Below, piece after piece: positions 12,574 through 22,990 of a stretch of DNA of 64,000 nucleotides. This stretch comes from Trachythela sp. YZ-2020. Its lineage: Eukaryota; Cnidaria; Anthozoa; Malacalcyonacea; Clavulariidae. Under the pieces are notes generated by a model. The model had not been told where the DNA came from and searched no databases. It saw only the letters and a program-made list of their open reading frames with translations. The stretch is from NCBI GenBank assembly GCA_016169945.1, contig JADLSH010000271.1, forward strand, positions 980,691 to 1,044,690, given 5' to 3'. Position 1 is the stretch's first letter; each line of letters begins with the position of its first letter. Made by a program: the position numbers and the translations under genes.

Positions 12574-12655
12574 AGTAGGTAACCCCCCCCCCATCCAGAG
12601 AGCAAAGAGATGCCGACAATGACGTCATACCGCCAATTACGTAATGACCGGAAAT

Positions 12656-12790
12656 ACCCGCCCACATTCGGAATTAATGATGTACGTTCATGAATTAATT
12701 ACCCGCCCACATTTGGAATTAATGATGTACGTTCATGAATTAATTACCCGCCCACATTTGGAATTAATGATGTACGTTCATGAATTAATT
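12656..12790 (+). repeat. 45-bp tandem repeats in left foldback arm (3 copies)
   Basis: Three units starting ACCCGCCCACATT and including GAATTAATGATGTACGTTCA begin at 12656, 12701 and 12746. The right arm has only two in the opposite orientation (about 16985-17091), so the arms differ by one repeat. Confidence 0.85.
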
Positions 12791-13959
12791 ACCTCCCACA
12801 TGAATTACTAAGTATGCACGTTTAACTACGTGTATCCGGTTTTAATCAAGATGACGTAATGACATGTTTAGTTATATTTAGTGTGCGTTACGTAATTGTA
12901 CTATACATGCCTAAGCAACGCTTTTATTCTTGCCCTGTTCATAAATATATAGTCTCTCAATTCACTGTACATATTGCTGTTCGCTAAATTGTTCATACTT
13001 TTCTTCTTCAGAGAGTCATTATAGGCTTTTAGCCTAGCATGTAATGCACGACTTGATGTAGTGACCTTAAGTGCTTCACAACCAAGTATTAACCATGCTA
13101 ATGTTTGTTGTTTTTTCGATGACGATAGGCGAATACTTTATTCCCTCCAGCCACGCTCGAGACCACGTTTGCCTATTCTGAGTTGAGATTTTATTTGGCC
13201 AAGTGTAAACAGGTCTTTTTTATTGCCGATCATTGGGTATGTTTATCCATGTCGTCTTGAAGCTATATGTATCTATGCTAGGAAGACTTCTGATCTTACT
13301 CACACTAATGAGAACACAACACTAAGGCTATATATGCAGAGGCTGTTGCTCGCGAAGTTGAAAATTGATACCCCCACATGAAATACTTTGATAATCACGC
13401 ATTTATCAAGCCAATAGTGATTTCCCACTGACTAAGTTTTATTACTAGCTTACTTAGCTGTGAGATACAAAGGATTTGAATAATTTTTGACAGCTAATTG
13501 GAATATAAAATAATGATTTCCGACTTAGCAGCATGAGTCTAAGTAAACATTTTGATCTGTGCACACATATTTTGTTAGTCAGAAACTCATCCTCAAAATA
13601 TACACCTAGTTAGCACTGATAAGACCTTTTTATTATGACATTACAAAATCGTCTCTCTCTCTCTCCTTTTGCGATAAAAATGTGGACATGTTTGTGAGGC
13701 ACTTATTGCTGATTTTTGACGCGCTATAGCGATGTTTACTATAGATGCTTACTGATTTTTACTCTGGCATGCTGTGTTCAATGAGCCGTGCGCGCATAAA
13801 TTTAGGTTGATCTATGCACACATATTTTGTTAGTCATTGACAATACTAAGTTCACGAATCCTTTAAGGGTGATATCGCCACATTGTACAAGTTTTTTCTA
13901 GCTGTACCATTCCTTTTGCATAGCACACACATCCTTCTTGAATTCCATCGCCTTCGTAT

Positions 13960-14680
13960 TTTTCTCATGCGTCTTCGCATTAAGTTCTCATTTTTCTCAT
14001 GCGTCCTCGCATTAAGGCTTTTGTGGCCCTATGCGCCTTCGCATTTTGCTTCGCATTCTTCGCATTTTGCTCATGCGTCTTCGCATTAAGGCCCTTCGTA
14101 GCTCGATGGCCCGGAATATCTCAGCCTAGCTGACACTTATAGTCCTAAGTTCGCATTCTGTTTATGCGTCTTCGCATTAAGGCCTTTGTGGCCCTATGCG
14201 CCTTCGCATTTTGCTTCGCATTCTGTTCATGCGTCTTCGCATTCTGCTCATGCGTCTTCGCATTCTGCTCATGCGCCTTCGCATTAAGGCCCTTTGTGGT
14301 TCGAAGGCCCGGAATATCTCAGCCTAGCTGACACTTATAGTTTTAAGTTCCCATTCTGTTTATGCGTGTTCGCATTAAGGCCTTTGTGGCCCTATGCACC
14401 TTCGCATTTTGCTCATGCGTCTTCGCATTAAGTTCGCATTTTGCTCATGCGTCTTCGCATTAAGTTCGCATTTTGCTCATGCGTCTTCGCATTAAGTTCG
14501 CATTTTGCTCATGCGTCTTCGCATTAAATTCGCATTTTGCTCATGCGTCTTCGCATTTACTTCGCATTCTGTTCATGCGTCTTCGCATTCTGCTCATGCG
14601 CGTTCGCTTCCGCCCATGCGCCTTCGCATTAAGGCCCTTTGTTTCCCGAAGCCCGATTCGCTTGTGGGACAATTCGGGCG
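13960..14680 (+). repeat. Degenerate ATGCG-AAGA-CGCAT subrepeats, left arm
   Basis: Dense short repeats of the form TCATGCGTCTTCGCATT, alternating with AAGTTCGCATTTTGC. The core ATGCGAAGACGCAT is itself a small palindrome, so each strand can form many hairpins. A ~190-bp higher-order period including GGAATATCTCAGCCTAGCTG is visible at about 14110 and 14300. The mirror array lies at 15230-15890. Confidence 0.85.
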
Positions 14681-14725
14681 AACTAGTTTGAACGTGATTC
14701 AGACAGTACACATGCGCATTCCGCC

Positions 14726-15149
14726 GACGTCCCGTAAGACTGTTCCATGGCAAGACCTATACATTTTGTCAAACGGGACCCCGGGACGTCGCTACGGGAC
14801 GCATCTTAACGCGTCCCGACGTCCCGTAAGACTGTTCCATGGCAAGACCTATACATTTTGTCAAACGGGACCCCGGGACGTCGCTACGGGACGCATCTGA
14901 ACGCGTCCCGACGTCCCGTAAGACTGTTCCATGGCAAGACCTACGCATTTTGTCAAACGGAACACCGGGACGTCGCTACGGGACGCATCTGAACGCGTCC
15001 CGACGTCCCGTAAGACTGTTCCATGGCAAGACCTACGCATTTTGTCAAACGGAACACCGGGACGTCGCTACGGGACGCATCTGAACGCGTCCCGACGTCC
15101 CGTAAGACTGTTCCATGGCAAGACCTACACATTTTGTCAAACGGGACGT
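14726..15149. repeat. 92-bp tandem repeats forming the foldback core
   Basis: Units starting GACGTCCCGTAAGACTGTTC begin at 14726, 14818, 14910, 15002 and 15094, a regular 92-bp period, with a last partial copy. Each contains CATGGCAAGACCTA, AACGGGAC and CGGGACGTCGCTACGGGACG. The units are much richer in GC than the surroundings. The array is the only non-palindromic part of the element. Spacers are not unique, so it is not a CRISPR array. Confidence 0.9.
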
Positions 15150-15229
15150 CGGCGGAATGCGCATGTGTACTGTCTGAATCACGTTCAAACTAGTTCGCCC
15201 GAATTGTCCCACAAGCGAATCGGGCTTCG

Positions 15230-15890
15230 GGAAACAAAGGGTCTTAATGCGAAGGCGCATGGGCGGAAGCGAACGCGCATGAGCAGAATGCGAAGACGCA
15301 TGAACAGAATGCGAAGTAAATGCGAAGACGCATGAGCAAAATGCGAATTTAATGCGAAGACGCATGAGCAAAATGCGAACTTAATGCGAAGACGCATGAG
15401 CAAAATGCGAACTTAATGCGAAGACGCATGAGCAAAATGCGAAGGTGCATAGGGCCACAAAGGCCTTAATGCGAACACGCATAAACAGAATGGGAACTTA
15501 AAACTATAAGTGTCAGCTAGGCTGAGATATTCCGGGCCTTCGAACCACAAAGGGCCTTAATGCGAAGGCGCATGAGCAGAATGCGAAGACGCATGAGCAG
15601 AATGCGAAGACGCATGAACAGAATGCGAAGCAAAATGCGAAGGCGCATAGGGCCACAAAGGCCTTAATGCGAAGACGCATAAACAGAATGCGAACTTAGG
15701 ACTATAAGTGTCAGCTAGGCTGAGATATTCCGGGCCATCGAGCTACGAAGGGCCTTAATGCGAAGACGCATGAGCAAAATGCGAAGCAAAATGCGAAGGC
15801 GCATAGGGCCACAAAAGCCTTAATGCGAGGACGCATGAGAAAAATGAGAACTTAATGCGAAGACGCATGAGAAAAATACGAAGGCGATGG
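15230..15890 (-). repeat. Degenerate CGCAT subrepeats, right arm
   Basis: Inverted counterpart of the array at 13960-14680, reading ATGCGAAGACGCATGAGCAA on the plus strand. It repeats the two higher-order blocks containing the CAGCTAGGCTGAGATATTCC motif. The open frames on both strands here are by-products of these repeats. Confidence 0.85.
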
Positions 15891-17172
15891 AATTCAAGAA
15901 GGATGTGTGTGCTATGCAAAAGGAATGGTACAGCTAGAAAAAACTTGTACAATGTGGCGATATCACCCTTAAAGGATTCGTGAACTTAGTATTGTCAATG
16001 ACTAACAAAATATGTGTGCATAGATCAACCTAAATTTATGCGCGCACGGCTCATTGAACACAGCATGCCAGAGTAAAAATCAGTAAGCATCTATAGTAAA
16101 CATCGCTATAGCGCGTCAAAAATCAGCAATAAGTGCCTCACAAACATGTCCACATTTTTATCGCAAAAGGAGAGAGAGAGAGACGAAGTTGTAATGTCAT
16201 AATAAAAGGTCTTATCAGTGCTAACTAGGTGTATATTTTGAGGATGAGTTTCTGACTAACAAAATATGTGTGCACAGATCAAAATGTTTACTTAGACTCA
16301 TGCTGCTAAGTCGGAAATCATTATTTTATATTCCAATTAGCTGTCAAAAATTATTCAAATCCTTTGTATCCGAGCTAAGCTAGTAATAAAACTTAGTCAG
16401 TGGCTTGATAAATGCGTGATAGTATCAAAGTATTTCATATGGGGGTATCAATTTTCAACTTCGCGAGCAACAGCCTCTGCATATATAGCCTTAGTGTTGT
16501 GTTCTCATTAGTGTGAGTAAGATCAGAAGTCTTCCTAGCATAGATACATATAGCTTCAAGACGACATGGATAAACATACCCAATGATCGGCAATAAAAAA
16601 GACCTGTTTACACTTGGCCAAATAAAATCTCAACTCAGAATAGGCAAACGTGGTCTCGAGCGTGGCTGGAGGGAATAAAGTATTCGCCTATCGTCATCGA
16701 AAAAACAACAAACATTAGCATGGTTAATACTTGGTTGTGAAGCACTTAAGGTCACTACTTCAAGTCGTACATTACATGCTAGGCTAAAAGCCTATAATGA
16801 CTCTCTGGAGAAGAAAAGTATGAACAATATAGTGACAAGCAAGCGCTATACGTTAATAAAAGCGCGGCGTTTTTTATAGGCATGTATAGTACATTTGAAA
16901 CGCACACTAAATATAACTAAACATGTCATTACGTCATCTTGATTAAAACCGGATACACGTAGTTGAACGTGCATACTTAATAATTCATGTGGGCAGGTAA
17001 TTAATTCATCAACGTACATCATTAATTCCAAATGTGGGCGGGTAATTAATTCATGAACGTACATCATTAATTCCAAATGTGGGCGGGTGTTTCCGGTCAT
17101 TACGTCATTGGCGGTATGACGTCATTGTCGGCATCCCTTTGCTCTCTGGATGGGGGGGGGGGGTTACCTACT

Positions 17173-17747
17173 AATCTCGTACTCAAAGTATACCTTCTAA
17201 ATGATAGGCAATATGAACAGTTTTTGTGACTTTATACATAATTTCTGATGAGTGATCAGCGATCATTTCACTAATCGCCGTTAAATCTAATTAAAAGAAT
17301 AATAATTTCTTGCTGCACAAATCTCATATTCACTGCACAAATTGGGTATAACTGCACCTTAAAATAATCCCTGTTATCTGAAATAAAAGCACAACTTTTG
17401 TAGCGAAGTTCTAGCAATATCATATACAAACGTTATTCATAAACGTCGTGACGACGTTCCCTGGAGTCAACAAATACATGTTACCAGGACGTTCATGGCA
17501 AACCTTTCACAAGATTAGGCGAGCGTTCAGACAACGTTCCTACAATGTAATTGTGCTAGCTTGGAGAAGCTCTGATTAGTTGCTATCATTTTCTGTTTTT
17601 ATTGTATAATCATGTTTGACATGCATTGATTCACTTATTTTGGTAACTTGCAAATGCATGCATTAGAGCCTTAAATATAGCATTGATAACAATAGGAATC
17701 TGATTGTTTGGTCCTCAGATTATTTTTCTTGGGAACCATATCATAAT
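17173..17747. repeat. Tandem unit 4, continued
   Basis: Resumes the 3.6 kb unit directly after the foldback element. It follows unit 2 from 5342 to the ATCATAATT near 5914, where a 1 kb insertion begins. No gene. Confidence 0.85.
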
Positions 17748-18768
17748 TGAAAATTTAAAGCACGTTGAAAATCCAACTTCGCACGCGTGTAGGCATCTAA
17801 AACTACAACTTGTTTACACGATATAGGTCACTGCTATATATACAAAAAATCGCCTTTTTCTGGGCTATCTTTTTGGTATGAAGCATGAGAATATATCTTG
17901 ATTATTGACTTCAGGCGTATCAAAAAAGTTTACCCCTACTACAACACAATTAGTACACACGATATATTTTCGTCGTTTGACCCGCGAAACATACATCGAT
18001 TTTCGTGCACATTTCCTTGAGAACTACATACGTTTCATACATCTAAGATGCGTAGATCGAAAGCTCTGTTCAAGAGAAGCATTTTACGTACAGTTCATAG
18101 TTGTTTCAAGGTTGTAGATTCAATATTTACAAAGTTATACGGGCAAATAGATCGGTTGTATATCTCTTTAAACCGGTATCCGTTCTTTAGAGTCATGCGC
18201 TTGAAAGCTGAAAACATACAAAATTTGTAGTAATGTTTGAATGGAAATACACAAGCTATATAGACATATCATACATGAAAATAAAGCTCTCTTCGTGACG
18301 GGATAGCTATTGGTTATTTCAAGTTCGTAGTTCATTATTTATGAGGTATTCGCCCACAGGCAAAGTGTACTAAAATTCAACGGCACTAAACTTCTAAAAA
18401 TTACATAATCCCGGGGAAACATACATCGATTTTCGTGCACATTTTCTTGAGAACTACACACGTTCTATGCATGTAAGATGCATAGATCGAAACCTCTGAT
18501 CAAGAGAAACATTTTACGTACAGTTTCGTGCTTGTAGGTGTGATATATCATATGTAGATGGCCGACAGTATACAGGGTATTTGCAATGTGGGCCGAAAGT
18601 TTATTTTGACGAGTCCCTTGCGTGACGTCACGAAATTTACTCGTTCCAGACTCCTCTTAATGACGGACAAGGTCCACCAAAAAGTGCCTTTTTGCCAACT
18701 TTAAACTGCCATAAAAATCGAACGATTTGACCAAATAAATGGGGTGAGGTGTACTTTAATAATGGAGA
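17748..18768. other. 1 kb insertion in unit 4 with internal ~110-bp direct repeat
   Basis: This replaces about 60 bp of the unit (the CCTCATTGACC stretch of units 2 and 3). It contains a direct repeat: ACATACATCGATTTTCGTGC through CATTTTACGTACAG at about 17987-18092, repeated at about 18418-18523. Open frames at 17905-18117 and 18048-18230 have no recognisable family. I see no TIR at its edges. It recurs in copy B (40856-41636 and 44800-45025), where the LINE has landed in it. Confidence 0.6.
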
Positions 18769-18882
18769 AACATATTTTTAAGGAGAGAAGTCAAATTAAA
18801 TTTATCATTTTGTGCTTGTCTTTGCTGTTGATATTTATATCCGCTCACTCTCAGTTAACCTTTAGCAATGTCACATTGTAGC

Positions 18883-19342
18883 CAGTGGCGTACCGAGCGG
18901 AGGTGTGTGGGGGTGTGACATCTCCCCCCGTTTTTCGGAAAATGGTCGGTAAATTGTATATCGGTAAATCGTATCAGCTTGCTTTAAACATACCAATTTC
19001 AGTGGCCAGTAAGGAGCGCAGCTTCAGCAAGTTACGTTTAGTTAAAAGTTACCTACGATCGACAATGAAAGAAGACCGCCTTGACTCTTTGATGATATTA
19101 GCATCCTCACCCGAAATCCTGGACAACCTTGATATTCACAAAATAGCTTGGTCAAATCTTAAAGCAAGAAGAGTAAAACTCAAGAACATGCAGTGATCGT
19201 AATTCATGAGCTGGAATTCGAATCAGAGTTTTGTACAATTGTACATATATTAATTAGTACTTAACTTAGTTCGGAAATGCATGCATGTCTAGCCAGATTT
19301 TCTTATGAATAGATAGAGATATGGACAACTAATATATATACT
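18883..19342 (+). mobile_element. hAT element, third copy, 3' truncated
   Basis: The left end CAGTGGCGTACCGAGC follows the same ATTGTAGC (18875-18882) as in units 2 and 3. Homology to the 6100-7188 element runs to about 19342 (AATATATATACT), then breaks off at the start of a LINE fragment. The right end is not found nearby. It encodes the same C-terminal dimerisation remnant. Confidence 0.85.
18942..19196 (+). pseudogene. hAT transposase C-terminal remnant, copy 3
   Basis: The frame begins MVGKLYIGKSYQLALNIPIS and contains ASKERSFSKLRLVKSYLRST, closer to the usual family wording (ER.FSKLK) than the copies in units 2 and 3. The catalytic core is missing. An upstream methionine at 18885 lies within the TIR and is not a credible start. 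Confidence 0.85.
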
Positions 19343-21162
19343 AATATATATAGCCATTAGATTTATAGTTTTGACGACTGGATAAACTTGGTGAGCTCGA
19401 TTCATTTCTATGTGTTTAGAGCAATTTCGCACTCAATTTTTTGAACTTTATTATCAAACAAAACTTAAAGTTTTTGTGGTTAAGAAGATATCAATTTTAT
19501 GTTGTTAATTTATCGTCGTAAAGAAATATTTTGGTTCATTTTCTTGTGGTCGTCTAGTATTTTGCGTCTCTCACTGCAATTTGAAAATTTTGGATTTTGT
19601 TGAATATATCGCCTTGCGTTCGTTGGATTTGTCTGGAAATTTCTCTGTGGACGACTTTTTGTGATTGTATCGTTTTGTCAAAGTTTGGTGCCTTTAATTA
19701 TCTCTCAATTTGAATTATCCTGAATTTTCTATTTTGACCGTTGGAGATTTGATATCTATAATTACCTCTGGCATTATTGATTTGGGACCTTTTGGGAATC
19801 AACTATTCTAGCTTATTTCTCATTTTCCTTTCATTGTAACTGACGTTTATGCCTGGATTTATGTTTGTCTTGTCATCCGTGATATTTTTATATTCATTTT
19901 GACCAGTATTGTGGATTTATCGTGGTTTATTTGTACTTTTGGTTTTGTGGCGTGTTGTACTGAATACTTCATGAATTATTCATTTAACTTGGGAGCTTAT
20001 ATTTGCTAATATCTCCGGTGATTTTCAAACTACGCCGCTGAAACTTGCTCTGTTTATAGCTATTTGACATCTTAATTCAACTAACAAGTTCCAAGTTTAT
20101 ATCTCAAGAGGAATTTAAAGTATCATTTCTTGCATATTTTCCGTACGTATATTGCAGCTCATTAATATTCATTTAGTGAATATTATAAATATCAATCGGG
20201 ATTTCCCTATTGCGTCATTTACATTCCACGCGTGCAAGATTGAGTTGAAATTTTAATACGATGCGCATCTTGCATTTGATTATCTCTTCATTTCTAGCTT
20301 GGATTATTGTCATCGTCTTAGATCAATCCAAAACCAGTTTAATTTCCCTCGATCGTAATGTTTGTCGTGAATGGAATCGTGTTTCCATGTGCAACTTAAA
20401 TTATAATCGATCAACTTATGCTGCTAACAATTTCAACCTCAAACGGAAAGTAAAATATTTTAAATCTAGTTTTCGTCACTACGCCAACACTGACGCATCG
20501 TTTAATGTGGAATGTAATCCCGACCCTTCAAATTCGAATAACACGAGTTCTTCAGGGAATCGACGTAACCAAACTCTTACTTGTGTTCTGCAAAATGTCA
20601 GAAGCCTTAAATCTATTCAACTGGACAACTCAACTAACTGCCGAGTGACTAAATTATCCTCTTTTCAAGATATAGTATTAACAAATCAATTTGACGTTAT
20701 AGCATTAACCGAAACCTGGTTGAATAATTCTATTACCGATTACGAAATTATTCCCAAAGGATACCAAATAATTCGCAGAGATCGATTTAATTTATCTGGA
20801 AAGCGTGGTGGAGGTGTTTTATTGGCGGTGAAAGATTCTATTACCACAGAACCATTCAAATTTAACTGTGAGTCCTTGGAACTCGCCAGCGTTGTGATCA
20901 AATCGTTTTCCAGAAGAGTTCTTGTTGCAGTTTGCTATAGACCACCTAATGCAGATAATGAATTTCTTCATAACTTTAACAACTTTTTAAAATTTGCAAT
21001 CGATTCAAATCTCAAGGACATTATTTTACTAGGCGATTTTAACTATCCTTCCATCCAGTGGATTAATGGTTCAGGATTTTCAGATACATCTTGTGAGTCA
21101 AGTTTTACCGATGCATTACAAGATCATGGTCTCTTTCAACTGGTCAACTCATCAACTCTTGG
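19343..21162 (+). mobile_element. LINE 5' part (leader and endonuclease), truncated, copy A
   Basis: About 900 bp of T-rich noncoding leader is followed by an open frame with an AP-endonuclease domain. The element stops abruptly near 21162, after the GDFN and following segments of the domain, where sequence from a BEL/Pao element on the other strand begins. No reverse transcriptase follows. It is a different family from the LINE at 41637-44799 (about one third identity by eye). Confidence 0.75.
20261..21162 (+). pseudogene. LINE ORF with AP-endonuclease domain, truncated (copy A)
   Basis: A ~300-codon frame. The N-terminal ~100 residues are poorly conserved; the first 20 are hydrophobic (MRILHLIISSFLAWIIVIVL). 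The endonuclease domain then shows LQNVRSLKS, DVIALTETWLNN, KRGGGVLLAVKD, AVCYRPPNAD and LLGDFNYPSIQW, the ordered motifs of apurinic endonucleases of the CR1/L2/Jockey-type LINEs. This domain nicks the target DNA before reverse transcription. The frame then runs into unrelated sequence after SSTLG, so the terminal SDH motif and the reverse transcriptase are lost. The last ~50 codons of the open frame are not LINE. Confidence 0.85.
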
Positions 21163-21431
21163 AAAATCGATATACAACTGTTCCAACTTATCACTTTCAA
21201 TATCATTCACCCACAAAATCCTCAAACAGTCACGATCTGCCTCATCAACTTCCACATTCAAAAAAGCTTTCTCAATGTCACCTACTAGGGAAATTCTGGT
21301 TTCTCTAAACAGTACCAATCGGCCATAGAATAATGGATTGAGGGATGGCCCTACATGCAAGCAGTCATTAAGTGATGTTCCCGACTTACATTCCTTTGAC
21401 GAAGCAACATAAACAATACGAACCCTTGTGG
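21163..21431 (-). pseudogene. BEL/Pao LTR-retrotransposon RT fragment, downstream piece (copy A)
   Basis: On the minus strand the frame shows SLNDCLHVGPSLNPLFYG, then LVGDIEKAFLNVEV and DRDCLRILWVNDIESDK. This is the start of the reverse transcriptase domain of BEL/Pao elements, where a DIEKAFLQI box and DRD..RFLW are characteristic. The piece ends at the LINE junction before the YVDD-type catalytic box. Its other end meets a 1342-bp TIR insertion. It is a dead fragment. Confidence 0.82.
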
Positions 21432-22773
21432 AACAGGTGGGAATTTTGTTTGAGCATGCGTTGGATTTCGCGCGGTTGTTAAAAATGAGACCTGGGGCGT
21501 GTAAACTCGGCTATTGAATTTCCGAGCGATTCTTACAAATTTTGAGCTAGTTTTTTTTCTAACAACCGAAATTATTTAATTGATTGATTGATTGATTGAC
21601 TGAGAGTGCAAGCTAATGAATAATAACATTTAAGAATTTAAAAATTGCGTAAAGAAACATTTTTATACGTATCGGAAAAGATCGGAGACTCTCGGAATTC
21701 GACGGAAAGTACTAGCGCGAATTTTGATGGAAACAATTTCTTCCCCAATATAATGTATATGCTATTAGGGGTATTTTAAACCGTATTTGGTTTTGAGGCT
21801 CTCGACAAAATTTTGAAATATTTTATTTCTTTATCATTTTACAGTGCTGATTTTCACACCTTGAATTACTATTTACTATAGTAAGTAAGTAAGTAAGTAA
21901 GCAGGGGTGCTTATTATCCTTACTTGCAGCTGAGAGTTAAGCTGAATTGCGAAGGACACAGCTCAACGTGACCAAGTCGAAGGCTTTCTAGGGCGCATAT
22001 GGCAGCCACCTTTTGCTCGCCATCACGGAGCACAGCTACGATGGAAGGGCCAGTTAGGGGAAAAAGAGCAAAATATTCATATGATTTCAAAACTGTCCAT
22101 TTTTCTGGAATCAATGGGCTTTAATCTATCAACCGAATCGCTTTACAAGCAAGAATAGTATAAACATAGAATTTCTGGCAGCATTTTCAAAGGTGCTTTT
22201 GTGAACAATTTCAGACCACATAAATAGTGTCGCCGTTTTTGGTATTAGCGCGAATTTTTATATCTAAATTACTTTGATTAAGGGATTAAGAAAGGTTCAA
22301 ACTATCGTTTAAGGATAGTCTCGTTTGAGGCTCTCGGTTAGATTTTTTACAATCTGAAGTTGAAAATTTGGCTGTTTCTTATTTTTCGTAAAATGGCGAT
22401 TTTTGTCCTACCAAATCTCACATGCTTTTATAATAAGAAAACTATTTCAGTAATTTTTGTATAGAAAAATGTGTAAAAAATTTAATTAAAACCCACCGTA
22501 AGTTTAACTTTTTAATTACATCTGTTCACCGAGGCAAAACAACTAGCATCTTCGAACAAAGTAAAATTTCGCGCATGTTTCGTCGTAGAATAATATCCTT
22601 TATAATTCTCTGATTTCAGTCCAATTTATTTCGTCCTGTTAATTATGTCATAAACTTTGTAGAAAAGTATTTTAATACTGATAAATCGACTGTTTTCTGG
22701 CCAAAAAAGACACTCGAATTTTTTGCGTGCGCCCGTAATTTGTTGACCAGCGCTGGCAAAATTCCCACCTGTT
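21432..22773. mobile_element. 1342-bp TIR element splitting the BEL/Pao fragment (9-bp TSD)
   Basis: Terminal inverted repeats AACAGGTGGGAATTTTG (21432-21448) and CAAAATTCCCACCTGTT (22757-22773) are perfect over 17 bp. The flanks CCCTTGTGG (21423-21431) and CCTTTGTGG (22774-22782) look like a 9-bp duplication with one mismatch. Removing the element brings the two BEL/Pao pieces together at the expected codon. A 9-bp duplication suggests a Mutator-like origin. The interior has only a 64-codon minus-strand frame (21920-22114) of unknown family, so it is non-autonomous. Microsatellites (GATT)n near 21577 and (TAAG)n near 21880 lie inside. Confidence 0.8.
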
Positions 22774-22990
22774 CCTTTGTGGTCATTGCATTCTTGCGAA
22801 TGACCGCTTTGTGTGGTAAATAATGAACTCTGTCAACTTTCTCTAATGCTGCTACTGGCTCTACATTCCCTTGCTCTACCTGCTCTCTGATATTAGAATC
22901 ATACACCTTCAACAATTCTGGCTCCTTCTTCAGTCGTCGTAACCACTGACCTATACTAAATGGACTGAGCGCTCAATCTATTTTATCAGG
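22774..22990 (-). pseudogene. BEL/Pao RT fragment, upstream piece (copy A)
   Basis: The minus-strand frame shows LKVYDSNIREQVEQGNVEPV and VHYLPHKAVIRKNAMTTK, the segment that precedes the reverse transcriptase core in BEL/Pao polyproteins. Similarity fades upstream of about 22980. The open frame as seen extends into the inserted TIR element, which is not part of the gene. Confidence 0.8.

Larger units (their letters stand above)
12574..17172. mobile_element. Foldback transposon, 4.6 kb giant palindrome
   Basis: The element runs from AGTAGGTAACCCCCCC to its inverse GGGTTACCTACT and is flanked by 6-bp duplications AATCTC (12568-12573 and 17173-17178). The uninterrupted target is present in units 1-3. 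Almost the whole element is an inverted repeat: arm 12574-14733 matches arm 15142-17172 with small length differences, around a spacer of 92-bp repeats. No transposase is encoded; the open frames in the arms follow from the repeated GC-containing motifs. It resembles foldback elements such as FB, TU or Galileo in architecture, but those have other target-duplication lengths, so the superfamily stays open. Confidence 0.9.

Noticed and set aside
14726..15149. Regular 92-bp repeats as a CRISPR array
   Set aside because: The repeats are contiguous without unique spacers, lie at the centre of a foldback element, and the DNA is eukaryotic in every other respect.
13883..15952. Open frames of 65-134 codons on both strands in the foldback
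   Set aside because: They are produced by the GC-containing subrepeats and mirror each other between arms; no frame has family motifs.
20261..20320. Signal peptide on the LINE frame
   Set aside because: The hydrophobic first 20 residues look like one, but the protein context is a retrotransposon endonuclease; chance or leader sequence is likelier.
21136..21360. A host gene encoding the 74-aa minus-strand frame
   Set aside because: The motifs DIEKAFLNV and DRDCLRILW identify it as BEL/Pao reverse transcriptase, and its last codons are LINE sequence read backwards.
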